This document shows, in pieces, positions 22,025 through 33,002 of a DNA stretch of 64,000 bases. The stretch spans positions 52,864,975 to 52,928,974 of the forward strand of contig CM068580.1 of NCBI GenBank assembly GCA_035048485.1, in the 5' to 3' direction. This stretch comes from Pteria penguin (lineage: Eukaryota > Mollusca > Bivalvia > Pterioida > Pteriidae). A program made the position numbers and the translations under genes. Below the pieces are notes generated by a model. It worked only from the letters and a program-made list of their open reading frames with translations. It did not search any database and was not told where the DNA came from. Position 1 is the first letter of the stretch. Each line of letters starts with the position of its first letter.

Positions 22025-22429
22025 GGCCGGATTGCAAAACAAGTCCGGTCTATAGATTGATGATGTCCGTCTGTCTGTCAGTCTGAGTGTCTGACCGTCC
22101 GTCCGTCTGTCCCTAAACATTTTGGTTAAATTAAAGCAAATTGAAGCAAAATCTCAGCAACTAAGAGGAGTAGAAACATAACACTTCACACATATACACA
22201 CATATAGGGTCCTTACGACCAGAGCGTTCAAATTATGCAATGACTTTTGACCTAGTATTCTTGACCTTGGACTTTGACCTACTTTAACTTTGGCTATATC
22301 TTTTAAATCAATTCGGATAGGGATTTGATGCTTCACACATAAGTTCTTTAGGACGAGTGTTTTCAAATGATACTAAGACTTTAGACCTTGTGACCTTGAC
22401 CTTGTTTCGAATTTGCTTTGCAATCCGCC
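22025..22429 (+). mobile_element. Nonautonomous element with CTGTC head and inverted ends
   Basis: The left end GGCCGGATTGCAAAACAA pairs with the right end TTTGCTTTGCAATCCGCC with three mismatches. Just inside the left end is a CTGTCTGTCAGTCTGAG and CCGTCCGTCCGTCTGTC microsatellite. The middle has TTGACCTAG / TTGACCTTG phrases like the monomers at 2278. It belongs to the same style of element as 42040-44600. Confidence 0.5.
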
Positions 22430-23098
22430 CATACAGCCACTAGCGGTGTCTTGTGTATAAACAAAATGAAACAAAATGGACATTACAATTCTATATTTTA
22501 TTGAAATTATTTGAAAAAAAAGATGAAATTGTAGCAAAAAAAAAAAAAATCAGTCACTGTCAGAGTCATCATTTGGAAATTAACTTTCAAGCACTCTTGT
22601 TCTCTGCGAGTTCCTTTTCTGAAAAATAAGGGAAACGATAAGTAAAAAAGCAAAGGAAATTTTAGTGACTTGGAAAAGACAATACACATGGAAATAGCAA
22701 ACAAACAAACAATAAAAAGGGGGTGAGGTAATAAATAAAATAGAAATGAGAAACCTAAACCGATAAATGCTTTTATTGCGCAATGCAATAATTATTATCA
22801 AATTATTGAAAGTAAAAATACAGAATCTGGCTGAAAACGTAAAACAATTCAGCGGAGATCTTAGGCATACCCATGAATCACATAGCCGCCATGTCGTAGT
22901 AAAAATCGAAGAAGTACCAATGGGTTAACAAAATCTCACAGTCCAAGAAACAAAAGGACAAAATCGTGTATAGTGTCACAATCAATCAAATGCAGACTAG
23001 GTGCCCGGGAGGAGTAAGCGTCCCCTGGTTGCATACAACACCCGTCGCAAAAGTCCTGTAACAACTTATAAAGTCTAGGAAATGAATATAAAAAAAAA

Positions 23099-23102
<4 letters not shown>
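22430..23102. other. Intergenic, nothing recognised
   Basis: AT-rich with A-runs near 22540 and 23090. Hydrophobic reverse-strand open frames at 22507-22801 reflect T-rich sequence rather than a gene. Confidence 0.3.

Positions 23103-23149
<47 letters not shown>
23103..23149. repeat. CA dinucleotide microsatellite
   Basis: An uninterrupted CA run of about 46 bp follows an A-tract. Confidence 0.95.
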
Positions 23150-23151
<2 letters not shown>

Positions 23152-23377
23152 GAACGCATGAAGGAGACAAGAACACGAGGTCGAAATTTCTTATTCAGTA
23201 CAAGAAAATGTGTCTACCTGAAATTCCGGCATCGGAAATGCATGTGAACAATTGTTGTTATATCTACGTATTTGTCAAATCAAGTAATCAAAAAGTTAAG
23301 ATGGTTAGTTTGTATTGTCAGGTCCCAAGATATCTGTTAACATTCTTGAAAGAGGAATCTGAAAATGGATTAGATCC

Positions 23378-23896
23378 CTATAACGACCATAGAACTTCCT
23401 CAACATATCCTTGTGAGAGTAATTTCGTGACAAGAAGCCTCGCTCTCATGACGAATTTTTCGTATTTCGAACATTCCCTGGCATAGCGTATATGTTGGGA
23501 AATGAAGACTCCATATGCGGGAGAGGAAGGTATGTTGCTACACAGAAAAGGGAAGTTGGTAATAATGAAATTGAAAATCGCCACGTTTGTCATAAAGAGA
23601 GGTTACTAATGAACCATCGTCACTAATTGATAAGAGTATACCCAGGTAAGTGGCAGAAGATGCACTCTCAGTAGTGTCTTTTATCATGAGTTCATTTGGA
23701 TATATGATGTTTAGATGATCCATAAACATAGAATTGTTTATCGACAAAACGTCATCGATGTATCTGTATGTAAAGTTGAACCGAGATGCTAATACTTTTT
23801 TGCCTTTGGATAGCAGAGACTGAATAAATTCTGCTTCGTATGAGTACAAAAATATGTCGGCCAGTAGAGGCGCCCAATTAGTACCTATCGGGATTG
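23378..23896 (-). pseudogene. Reverse transcriptase fragment (retroelement relic)
   Basis: Two overlapping reverse-strand frames together give a stretch of reverse transcriptase: IPIGTNWAPLLADIFLYSYE, then FTYRYIDDVLS with the catalytic YIDD, then DKRGDF, a frameshift near 23560, then PSSPAYGVFISQHIRYAREC. These match a retroelement RT class common in bivalve and cnidarian genomes; I am unsure whether it is Penelope-like or another non-LTR type. Fingers and C-terminal parts are missing and the frame is broken, so it is dead. Confidence 0.8.
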
Positions 23897-23919
23897 CTTA
23901 GATTGTCGGATGCATGGGA

Positions 23920-23985
23920 TGGCGGCTAGATGATTTGGTACCATAGGTCGTGGGTTCGAATCTCAGATCGGGAACGAATATAATG
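23920..23985 (+). repeat. Possible tRNA-like SINE head fragment
   Basis: GGCGGCTAGATGATTTGGTA and GTGGGTTCGAATCTC resemble pol III A and B boxes with suitable spacing. There is no recognisable body or tail. Confidence 0.3.
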
Positions 23986-24027
23986 AAAATATAGACTGCT
24001 TTGTAGTTTATTTGTGCTTTACATGTA

Positions 24028-24293
24028 ATATACTGTAATACAATGTTTCAATATTCAGCATCGCGTCGTCCATGCACTGACCAGTGACAAGATCAAATTA
24101 CATTTTACTACGCCATAGATTTACAGATATACATACAGATGCCAGGAAAAAGGAGGGTGGGTGGGGAGTGGTCAGGGTGAGTAGTAGAGGGGAGGCTAGA
24201 GGCAGGGAGGGGAGACGAGGGTAGGGGAGAGACGAGAGAGTCTACTGGTGGACGACGCAATGCTGAATATTGAAACATTGTATTACGGTATAT
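24028..24293. mobile_element. MITE with 44-bp terminal inverted repeats
   Basis: The left arm at 24028-24071 (ATATACTGTAATACAATG to CGCGTCGTCC) pairs with the right arm at 24250-24293 (GGACGACGCAATGC to ATTACGGTATAT) with few mismatches. The centre is G-rich on the + strand. No coding sequence. Confidence 0.75.
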
Positions 24294-24524
24294 GTTTCAA
24301 ATTCAAAGTGGATCTGACATCGACATGACAGTCAGTTTTATTTGAATCCCAATTCTCTATTATTAAACAATGGACACAACATACAATTCATTATTTCGAT
24401 CGCGTAATTGAATCACATTTATATATATCGTTCAATCATCCTTAAGTCTGCTGTTGACAATGTCGCTGGCATGTCTATGTGCATACAGTTCTCAGTAGAT
24501 CTACATTCATCAATACATGTATAC

Positions 24525-24562
24525 CAGAGACATATATACACATATATGTATATATGTCTCTG
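24525..24562. repeat. Perfect 38-bp palindrome
   Basis: CAGAGACATATATA at the left is the exact reverse complement of TATATATGTCTCTG at the right, with an ACACATATATG-type centre. It could form a stem-loop; no function is indicated. Confidence 0.7.
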
Positions 24563-24609
24563 ATGTATACGTACACGTACATATACATGTGCGTTAAATT
24601 CATTTTGAT

Positions 24610-24690
24610 TGGTTGAAAAAAGTCGTTCCCTCGAGATAAAAAATATCGTTCCCTCTAGATAAAAAGTCGTTCCCTCGAGATAAAAAAGAG
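24610..24690. repeat. Three-copy tandem repeat
   Basis: TCGTTCCCTCGAGATAAAAA occurs three times with small changes, 24-30 bp apart. Confidence 0.7.
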
Positions 24691-24732
24691 TAGTACATGT
24701 CACCTCTATGCCACCGTAAAAAGCTTATTTAA

Positions 24733-24883
24733 GGATGTCCGCTTCTACCATTATCTTCCATATTCAAAACAAAAAAGTTGGTGTCAATGGTGAAAAATTT
24801 TACTGTTTTCAGTTAATCCTATAGAGCATCACTCTGAAACTGCCAAATACCCTGCTTTTTTAAAAATGCAGTAGCGGACATCC
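24733..24883. mobile_element. 151-bp MITE with TTAA target duplication
   Basis: GGATGTCCGCT at the left and AGCGGACATCC at the right are perfect inverted ends, each flanked by TTAA (24729-24732 and 24884-24887). TTAA duplication is typical of piggyBac and Kolobok groups; which one is not decidable here. Confidence 0.75.
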
Positions 24884-24949
24884 TTAACTTGTCTTTTATG
24901 AATTGACAAACAACCAGACATCGTTCATCCATCTACAGAGACAAAAAGA

Positions 24950-25165
24950 GTGTATTTAGAAAAGGGGAAAAACTGGCTATGGGGGAAACCTGGCTATATG
25001 AGGGGGGATCGTACTATAAAACGGGGAAAAGCTACTATATAGTAGGATTTCCCCAGGGGAAAAGTCACTATATAGCCAGTTTTCCGGGGTAAAACCTACT
25101 ATATAGTTTTCCGGGGGGGGGGGGACTGGCTAGGGGGAAAGGCTACTATAAGACACCGGTTTTAC
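24950..25165. repeat. Low-complexity block of GGGGAAA and CTACTATATAG words
   Basis: Repeated short words (GGGGAAAA, CTATATAGT, CCAGTTTTCC, CTACTATATAG) occur in both orientations around a G run at about 25115. It looks like a decayed tandem or palindromic repeat. Confidence 0.5.
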
Positions 25166-25569
25166 GAACTACCGGAATGGCACTTTAATAACCGGAATGG
25201 CAGGGTATTTACCAGAATCGCACCAAAATGGCACTTAAAATAATAGTTTTGGGGGATGTTATACTTTATCTACACATTTATAGTGAAAATATAATATATT
25301 TAAACCATTTTACTTTCAGTTCTTGCAGAAACGACGATACCGGATTTCATCTGTTTCGGTTCACAGACAGAACGTGCATACTATATACCATATAGATTTA
25401 TGGAATAGCCATATCTTACTCTGCTGCAAAATTTCAGCTTAAATGTTTTTGGTAACATAATCCTCTCCAAACTATACATTTGCCAGTTCAACGTAAAACA
25501 TTAACCTCCAAACTTTGAATGACGATATCTTATATAATTACTCACTTTCGGTCCATATATCCAAAACTT

Positions 25570-25760
25570 TGTAAACCCTACGAGTACTCGTAAGTCACTC
25601 GTAGCGTAAATTTACGAGTGACGTCATATGTACGAATTTACGTAAACGTAACTTACGAGTGATTCTACTCCGTAAATCTACGAGTGCTATAGTAGTACTT
25701 GTAAGTCATTCTTATCTAAAATAATGGCGTAATGCTTACGATTCAATGACGTCACTAGGC
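25570..25760. repeat. Cluster of ACTCGTAAGT / TTACGAGT inverted words
   Basis: TACGAGTACTCGTAAGT, TTTACGAGTGACGTCA, ACTTACGAGTG and CTACGAGTGC lie close together in both orientations. Related words recur at 26443-26480 and 27530-27600. They may be subterminal repeats of a DNA element, interrupted by the SINE at 26157; I cannot define its ends. Confidence 0.45.
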
Positions 25761-26156
25761 CTACATGTTTACAAGCACATCGTGTGTAGATGCACAGACA
25801 TAAATTCATACATCTGTATGAGGTGCACTTTGACTTTAGTATGATGCATGCATTTGTGCTGCGTAAAGTTAATCAACTCGCTAGTAAGATCCTTACGAAG
25901 TTACGTACGTACGTACGTACACACTTACAACGGTTGGTGAAACCCGCATTTCGTTGAACTAAGAATGTATGTAAACTTAATTGTAGACTTGCACCATAGA
26001 CCTAAATACAGATCTATGGCTATGCTTGCACCATTGCCCGGGACTGGCATACAAATTAGTAAGCCAAACATTTGCACATGTTGATGAAACGGGCTCCTGA
26101 AATATCTGAAGCGTCATTTGTTTCTGTGAAATATATGTACAGCGCATGCATAAGAG

Positions 26157-26430
26157 AAGCCGGCGTGGACTAGTGGTATCGCGCTGGACTCCTGATCGGG
26201 AGGCCGGGGTTCGATTCCCGCTCTGGTCATGCCGGTGTCCTGTCTTTCGAATGAGACAGTAAAAACCGAGGCCCCGTGTCGTGGTATGCATGGCACGTTA
26301 AAGATCCCTCACTGCTTCGGGTGGGTCCGTTGCAAAGGTCAAAATTTGTATGCACCGCATCAGGCAGATGCCGTCACCATATACGTGAAATATTTGTGGT
26401 GTAACGTTAAACAAAAATCAATCAATCAAT
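26157..26430 (+). mobile_element. tRNA-derived SINE, family 2, copy 1
   Basis: The head has GACTAGTGGTATCGCGCTGG and the B box GGTTCGATTCC at 26208-26218. The body includes CTTTCGAATGAGACAGTAAA and ACCGAGGCCCCGTGTCGTGG, and the element ends GTTAAACAAAAATCAATCAA. Flanking repeats CATGCATAAGAG (26145-26156) and CATGCGTAAGAG (26431-26442) differ at one base. Other copies: 53894, 56455 (decayed) and 32067 (reverse, decayed). Confidence 0.9.
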
Positions 26431-26491
26431 CATGCGTAAGAGTACTCGTAAGTTAAGAATTCGTAACTCGCCTACGAGTTGTTTTGTACGG

Positions 26492-26605
26492 TGACCGCCT
26501 TATAGTCCGACAGCTCGATAGTCCGACGGCCCGATAGTCCGACAGCCCAATAGTCCGACGGCCCGATAGTCCGACAGCCCGATAGTCCGACAGCGGCCCG
26601 ATAGT
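26492..26605. repeat. 16-bp minisatellite, about seven copies
   Basis: CCGATAGTCCGACAGC is repeated with A/G alternation (GACAGC / GACGGC), ending at TAGTTGGACTGG. The reverse-strand open frame across it is a repeat artefact. Confidence 0.85.
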
Positions 26606-27710
26606 TGGACTGGTTACGAAGGTAAACGTACCTGAACCGTGCAAACAGTTTTCGGAATGCAAAACATTTTCCAGGCTAAGCATCACAGAAACAGTTTTCA
26701 GAGTGAAAGTGAGATTACTATCATATTATCAGAATAATTATGTACTGCCTCCTATTGTTTGCTGTTGCTTAACGTCACAGAGGACGATTTTTCAGTCATA
26801 TATGTAACGGCACATAGAAGTGCTTGCTGTATTTCAAAAAGTTTTGACCTCCTGTCGAGCACCTTGACCATGGACAGGTAGAGTTCTTTTACGCGCTGTG
26901 ACAAGCACAGACATGGGACCACCTATTTTTCCGGTCGTTTCCAGAGACCGGACCCACATATCGTGCAAGGGGATTTGAACTTACGACTTAGGAATCACTA
27001 CTAACGCCTTAAGCATAGACCGAGACGGTAATTACCACTTCGCCTCCAAATGAAAACCCAAATTTTGCAAGATTAATATGAAAGGGAAAACAGAAGAGAT
27101 CTGATAAAGTTGTATGACACAAATGACCAAGGACATGCACACAAACAATAATTTCAACTGCAATCTCTGCGATTTCTGTTCATATTTGGAATCAGGTACG
27201 TTGTCAATCGCTCTTTAACTTTTCAGTATTTCTGGTTAGGTTAATATTGTTGATTGACGTCAGATTCGGCAGTACATAATTTCAGCTGAAATGACGGGAC
27301 AAAGTCGCCCAAGCTTCATATTTGGACCTGCTGTCCAACATTTAGGGGGTTTTAATCTGCCGAGCATGTTTCAACACGGACGAATGTTCTGAACTTTTGC
27401 GAAATCTATTTCAAATATGCTTCAACTAAGACATGGACACCGTTTTCACCTCCCACCAACATCTAGCTGTACATAGTTAGAAGAATTCCGCTTTTGAACC
27501 AGCGACCTTTCTGTCTAAAGTCCGATGTGATTTACGAATTCGTAACATTTTTCGTAAGTTACTCGTAAACTCTTCGAGTGCTCGTAAATCTTCGAATCTT
27601 TGTACATATGGCACCAGCTTCGCCACATGATGTGATCCACTAATAAATTCTAGTAGTCATTTTCATGAGTACATTTATTTTCACGGAGACATCTACTAGA
27701 CTATTATTAT
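26606..27710. other. Intergenic, nothing recognised
   Basis: No convincing gene. A reverse-orientation tRNA-like word (GGGGATTTGAACTTACGAC) occurs at about 26969. ACTCGTAA words recur at 27530-27600. Confidence 0.3.
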
Positions 27711-27814
27711 CAGTAGCGGATTTAGTGGCACCAAAAATGGTTCTGTAGTTTGGAGAATACACATGCCCCCCCCCCCCTCCTTTTTTCTTTTCAGAAATCC
27801 TGGATCCGCCACTG
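27711..27814. mobile_element. MITE with CAGTAGCGG / CCGCCACTG ends, 5-bp duplication
   Basis: The left end CAGTAGCGGATTTAG and right end TCCTGGATCCGCCACTG are flanked on both sides by ATTAT (27706-27710, 27815-27819). A poly(C) run lies in the middle. Same family as 32259-32403. The ends resemble hAT-type nonautonomous elements. Confidence 0.7.
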
Positions 27815-27959
27815 ATTATGCCTCTGTTTTAATGTATCCTATTGCAATATCTAATCATAGTAGAGGAGCAACCGGATTTCTGGTGCGCAAACCAGATAAC
27901 TAGAGCGAACAAGGAACCTTGTGTGAAACTAGAGGTCTGTTTACGAAACTATCCGAGTT

Positions 27960-28080
27960 TTACGGGATCGACATTCAAATAATATTACCGGTAGTAAAAT
28001 AGTAACCTATGACGCTACGTGTACTTCCGTTTATTTCTGCAAGATAGATCCTGTTGGCTGATCTCTCGCTTCACAGTTAA
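27960..28080 (+). promoter_or_regulatory. Probable promoter and 5' UTR of the MZB1-like gene
   Basis: It lies immediately upstream of the start codon at 28081. It contains ACTTCCG (ETS-like) at about 28023 and TGACGCTACGTG at about 28011, which carries ACGT cores of the kind bound by unfolded-protein-response bZIP factors. There is no obvious TATA box. These are suggestive words, not proven sites. Confidence 0.35.
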
Positions 28081-28180
28081 ATGAGCGTATTTGTTAACAG
28101 TATGGGATCAATCTCTGCTATAATTTTAATTGCCTGTTTTGCATATTCTACCGCAACACTTCCCGAAAATTTGAAACCCG
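28081..28180 (+). CDS. MZB1/Canopy-like ER protein, exon 1 (signal peptide)
   Basis: First of five exons (28081-28180, 36505-36540, 36780-36926, 38842-38993, 39790-39894) that join with consistent phases into 540 nt, 179 residues. Residues 9-25 (GSISAIILIACFAYSTA) form a signal peptide. The mature part has CSGC at 37-40 and further cysteines at 71, 90, 127 and 134, the six-cysteine saposin-like pattern of MZB1 (pERp1) and Canopy proteins, and ends in SDEL, a KDEL-type ER retrieval signal. Family knowledge: these are ER-lumen helpers in folding of secreted or membrane proteins; MZB1 also has a CXXC. The size (179) is close to human MZB1 (about 188). ATG at 28081 is chosen, though ATG at 28102 would also leave a signal peptide. 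Exon 1 ends CCCG|GTAAGC. I am confident of the gene, less so of the exact subfamily. Confidence 0.8.
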
Positions 28181-28184
28181 GTAA

Positions 28185-28290
28185 GCAGTAAACAAAATAA
28201 AACAGAAAAGTGTTTTGCCCAGGTTAGTAACCTGTCTGAGGGAAACAACGTTTAAAACACTTTTCTGTTTTCTTTTGTTTAGAGTGGAAA
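28185..28290. repeat. Imperfect inverted repeat just inside intron 1
   Basis: AACAAAATAAAACAGAAAAG and its partner CTTTTCTGTTTTCTTTTGTT lie about 35 bp apart immediately after the first splice donor. The hairpin could be a small MITE. Confidence 0.55.
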
Positions 28291-28615
28291 AAAGCACATT
28301 TTGGCCAAATAAATGCAGGTATACTACAGAAGATCTAATAGAAAATCTGTGATAAAATGCAGCATTGCATGGGGTATATACATAGGATATACATACTATA
28401 GATATACTGTGGTTGATACAACAGAACATCACAGATGATGTGGAGTTGTCCTAATGGAACATATATCCTCTGTGACAGAGAATTCCAATAATAACAAGTC
28501 TGTTTATGGGCTAATAGTAACCGCTGGACTTTTGTTCTTGATCATGAAATGAGCTTTTGATCCCCAAACCAATAGAGCACATCCTTGAGACTCACATTCT
28601 GTATCTATCCTGTGT

Positions 28616-30230
28616 GCCTAAATGAAGAACGCTAAAGAAAAGTAGTTATACACAAAAGAAAACAAGATTTTATTTCGATAAGGGTGGTCAAAATTGAAAA
28701 ATAATTAAATTAATATTTTGATAAATGGGGATCATACAATTCCAAAAATATATAGTTTATACGGGTTTAGACTTCGAAAAATAGTTTTATTGATATATGA
28801 AAAATTCTTTATTTACGCACTATACTGCGCGTATATACGCCATATTGAAATACATGTAATTAAACTTATATAAACATGATATCTGCAACTTTATTTACTA
28901 ACTGCTATAAATATATCTGTTTAAATACTAATACTTATAATATTTCCTCATTTTAAAGCTTTTAATGATATCTTTATTTATTTCATATCATATATAATAT
29001 GCAAATAATTAAAGTTGGTATGAAATTCTTTGATGAAGATTAAAGTTAGCAAATGATTCCAAGAAATATAAGAACCCACAAAAATCTATTCTTTAATCAT
29101 TCGCATACTCGTAGCAATGGGTAAAGCAAGTAAATCTGTTTTTTCGCACGACCATGTGTAACTTGGAATTCATGACAAATTTGGATATCTCTGCTTTTCT
29201 TACACACTGAGCTTAGCCATAACTGGTAGATTAAAAGTAAAAGAACAGAGAAAGTAAAGAGTATTCGTGTTTACTTTTAATTTATAGGACTTCCCTTTGG
29301 AGGCCGGTCTATTTCATAATTGGTAGGTTTGTTGAATGAATAAAAATTATGAAAACAATCACTTTAGTAAAATATTAATATATGTAATGCGCAATCTGAT
29401 ACACTGTTCTAAAAATTCATATATTTGGAAATTAGAACCATTTCCAAGTCGTAGGATCTGGAAACATTCAAAACAATGATTGTCCAAGAGTTCTACATTT
29501 ACATGATTAATTACAACATTAATTGATTACCACATTAATCTATTTACATAAATATACTGGTTAATTAAAACCCTTACTAAAACGATTATATATTAATAAT
29601 AAAACTATATGGATCCAAAAGTAAAGCAATGTCCACGTCGTAGGATCTAGAAACATTCACATGGCTAAGAGTTCTACACATGTTAAAATATATATATATT
29701 CTATTTATTTTATTTGGTAGCTTAGAATTGTAATATTAATATCTTTAAAAATATACATATGTGGACAAATAGAAATCCAAATTGATAATATAAGATGTTA
29801 TAGATATTGTAGATTTTATTTCTTTCGTAAGGCGCAACTTGCGTATATTAAATTACCATTTTTATTAAAAATTTGATATATTTAAAATAAGTCTAGCCAA
29901 AATAACCCATATATTTTTAATTCGTATGATAATATATTGATAAAATAAGATGCCGAATGAGATATGTTTTTATAAGTCTAATTACATGTGTTTCAATATG
30001 GCGTAATTATACGCACAACGTATATTGTAGCGCGTAAATAAAGAAATTTTCAAATATCAATAAAACTATTTTTTTAAGACTAAATCTTTATAAACTATAT
30101 ATTTTTGGAATCGTATGATCCTTCTTTATCAAAATATCAAATTATTTTTCAATTTCGACCACCCATATTGAAATGAAATCTTGTTTTCTTTTATGTATGA
30201 CTAGTTTTCTTCAGTGTTCTTCATTTAGGC
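28616..30230. mobile_element. 1.6-kb element with about 260-bp inverted repeats
   Basis: GCCTAAATGAAGAAC at 28616 pairs with GTTCTTCATTTAGGC ending at 30230. Complementarity continues inward, with small gaps, to about 28885 and 29970 (for example CGCCATATTGAAA at 28849 and TTTCAATATGGCG at 29991). The centre is AT-rich and non-coding; it holds a diverged direct repeat with GTCGTAGGATCT at about 29446 and 29636. It is a foldback-like element in intron 1. No target duplication was found. Confidence 0.75.
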
Positions 30231-30393
30231 GTATATACCCCTATCTATCTCTATATACTGCATCACCCCCTTCTTGGGTATTATGTGCAGCGTGTGCATC
30301 TGTGCTGTATTAAAAGAAAGGTAATTTAAACTTGAGTTGTGCTGTTTAAAAGTTAGAAATTTACATGTTAAAAAGGGATAAAAACTTAATGAT

Positions 30394-30895
30394 TTAGGGC
30401 CTGGGGTGGAGGATGCTAGCAATAGCAGCCTTAAAGGCGTCAGGCTTTGCTAGCTCTACAATGTGCTGTGGTAAGTGGTTCCACTGGACAATTCCAAGAG
30501 GGAAAAAAGAGTATTTGTAATAGTCTTTAGAGGTCTGTATTTGTCTGAATGATAGGGATGTGCAAGTCTGGTAAGTCTTGTGGGTCTTACTATATATGTG
30601 GGGAGTGTGAATGCCACATGACCATATACAATGCCATGGAATAGCTATTGACCATCGCGCACAGGATCTCCGATGTTCAAGTGTTTCCCACCCTAGTCTG
30701 TCAAGCATCAAGGATACACTAGATGTAGGGGGAGAAATCACTTACCGTCCATCTAGCAGCTCTGCACTGCACCATTTCTATTTTGTTCGACAGTTCTGCA
30801 GTGTGGGGATCCCATGCACAAGAGGCATATTCCAACTGAGGTCTTACCAAGGTTTTATATGACATGGCTCTTATTTGTTGATGTTTTGCCTAGTC
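30394..30895 (-). pseudogene. LINE reverse transcriptase C-terminal relic
   Basis: The reverse strand reads TLVRPQLEYASCAWDPHT, KIEMVQCRAARW, then after a frameshift near 30745 SLMLDRLGWETLEHRR, YKYSFFPLGIVQWNHLPQ and AFKAAI. This is the characteristic end of many non-LTR retrotransposon RT proteins (Jockey/CR1-like group). No endonuclease or catalytic RT core is present. It is dead and lies in intron 1 of the MZB1-like gene. Confidence 0.85.
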
Positions 30896-31391
30896 CAACA
30901 GCAAATAATAAGATGGCAACAAATACAAATTTTGGGTCTCTTGATGTGTTATTATTGTCAACGCCTGTACGAAATGTTACGCCTGTAAATGAGACGGATA
31001 ACCAGGCGTCAGACTAGCGTAAACCAGGTGGAACTTACTCTATTACACCCAATACAAGAACCAAGCGGAAAATTAGGCGGAATCCAGGCGTAATTTTGTC
31101 CCAAATATGCAAATTAGTCCGCCTGGCTAGAAAAAACCAGGCGTATATAGAAATTATTCTTGTTCAATGACCAGGCGTAATTTGTACAATAAGAGGCATA
31201 TTAGTGACCAGGCGTATTAGAAACCAGGCGTAATTTGAAGAAACAGTCTGTAATCTTGCATAAAAGGTTGAAAAGGAACAAAACCACATTTCCTGTTTTG
31301 AATTTTATAAAAGAATTTCTGATAATAGTTAAGAGTAGATGTAAAAGTCATAAAATGCATTTTGTCTTAAACTAAGAAACACTTTGATTAA

Positions 31392-31527
31392 TTAATGTGA
31401 AAAGTTTCTCTTTTTGTTTTTCAACTTCTTCCTTGCATGTGACACTTGTTCAGTAATAGCATTGTTCATTTCACTTTCTCCAGGAATGGGCTTCTCATTC
31501 TGTTTACACCTGAGTGGACACAGAAGC
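31392..31527 (-). pseudogene. Exon-like fragment, basic C-terminus (inside the 3.7-kb element)
   Basis: On the reverse strand an acceptor (TATTATATCTGCAG) precedes a frame containing CPLRCKQNEKPIPGESEMNN and ending HARKKLKNKKRNFSH-stop, which looks like a nuclear localisation signal. It could be the last exon of an element-encoded protein. No homologue recognised. Confidence 0.35.
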
Positions 31528-31661
31528 CTGCAGATATAATATAAATAGACCATTTGAATGTACATAATGATTTTCTCCAAAAACAATTGCTTTCAGAGCT
31601 TGAATATTAAGAATTTATTTCAAAAATTTAGATTTTTCATAAAAAGCAACAGTTTTCTTAC

Positions 31662-31904
31662 CTTTTACAGATGCAATTTTAGTTTTTTGACAAAATTGGA
31701 AGATTATCTCCTTTCTGTTTAGTTAGTCCCTGGCCTCTACTCTAGTATTTGCCATTTCTTTAATGCTGAATACCCCCACTAATAAATTATAGCATAGGGT
31801 ATATCCTGGTTTGCTAGATTTCCTTGCAGCAGCAGTTGAACTTCTAATTTTGTCCAGACTAATGAGAACATCTCATATGTTTTCAGAAGTGGCTCTTTTG
31901 GAAT
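31662..31904 (-). pseudogene. Exon-like fragment with good splice sites but stops
   Basis: Reverse-strand acceptor TTCATTTATTTGCAG and donor AAAAG|GTAAGA bound 243 nt. The most protein-like frame (SLDKIRSSTAAARKSSKPGY) has two stops, so it is decayed. Confidence 0.3.
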
Positions 31905-32066
31905 CTGCAAATAAATGAATAAATTGCTTGCATCAATGTCAATTTTTGTAAAAACATTACTGCTACAATTATTTAACATGTTTGGAGACATCATCAGTCT
32001 GAACTGTAGTGCACATAAATTTTATAACTGAAAGTCAGACCAATCAGAAGCAGTTAGGGACTGTGA

Positions 32067-32475
32067 TTGATTGATTGATTATTGTTCAACTTCACACTTA
32101 TGATTAATTAATGTGCATATTTGGCGACGGCATCTGACTGATGAATTGCATACAAATATGGAATTTTACAAAGGACCCACCCGAAGCAGTAAGGGATCTT
32201 TTATGTACCACACTGACCATGACACAGGGCCTCGGTTTTTACCGTCTGATACTGTCATCAGTGGCGGATTTAGAGGCCCCTCCCCTTTTGGTCACATATT
32301 TACTGGTAAAAATCCAGATTTTGCACCAAAAATGGCCATGAAGTTTGGCTAATACCCATGAGGTCCCCCCCCCCCCTTTTCGGAAATCCTGGATACGCCA
32401 CTGGTCATGACCAATGCAGATACAACATGAATCTCCTGATCATTACGCGAGTCCCATACTACTGGAATACCCCAC
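32067..32475 (-). mobile_element. Decayed SINE, family 2, reverse orientation
   Basis: In reverse it matches the SINE at 26157: the tail TGATTGATTGATTATTGTT, then CACCCGAAGCAGTAAGGGAT and GGGCCTCGGTTTTTACCGTC, then after an inserted MITE GGTCATGACC and CTCCTGATCA. Divergence is high. Confidence 0.7.
32259..32403. mobile_element. MITE nested in the SINE, 5-bp duplication GTCAT
   Basis: The left end CAGTGGCGGATTTAG and right end CCTGGATACGCCACTG are flanked on both sides by GTCAT (32254-32258 and 32404-32408). A poly(C) run precedes the right end. Same family as 27711-27814. A further right-end fragment lies at about 32485-32545 (CTGGATCCGCCAGTG). Confidence 0.75.
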
Positions 32476-33002
32476 TCCAGCTCTTTGTAGTTTAGATAAT
32501 ACAGGTGTGGGCCCCCTTTTCGGATAATCCTGGATCCGCCAGTGCGCCATGATACAGTATATGCAATAACCATAGCCAGCCATTGGCTAAGTCAGGTGGT
32601 GCACTGGTGCCAGGTAACGCACATCATGGCGTTAATATTATCAAACCACAAACTGTATCAGTAATTGAAACTGAATATAATTCATTAATAAATCAAAGTC
32701 GATTCCTTACTTGATAGATTAAATAATGGAAGGCCGTAGAAACGAAATGTTTACAATCCCATGGGCGCAGCCATCATGTTTATCGCGAAGTCTCGTAAAA
32801 GTCGAGGGTACGTTTGTCACGTGATAAAAATTCAAATTGCAAGACTAGATAAAATGAAATATACAATATATGAAATATCTATTTGTAAATTAATTTCATA
32901 ATTACAATTTGTACGATGAAACGGCTTAGTGACTAAGTAGTCTATGAATTTATCAAAATCAATTTAACAGCATTACTAGTACAAGTATGGAATGGATTCG
33001 GA

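Noticed and set aside
22507..22801. Hydrophobic reverse-strand ORFs
   Set aside because: Their Phe/Leu-rich content comes from T-rich sequence; no homology or splice context.
25977..26456. ORFs across the SINE at 26157 (and 53946-54150)
   Set aside because: They are SINE body sequence; similar frames appear in every family copy and carry tRNA-derived sequence.
26453..26686. 77-codon reverse-strand ORF with SDYRAVGLS repeats
   Set aside because: It is a read-through of the 16-bp minisatellite.
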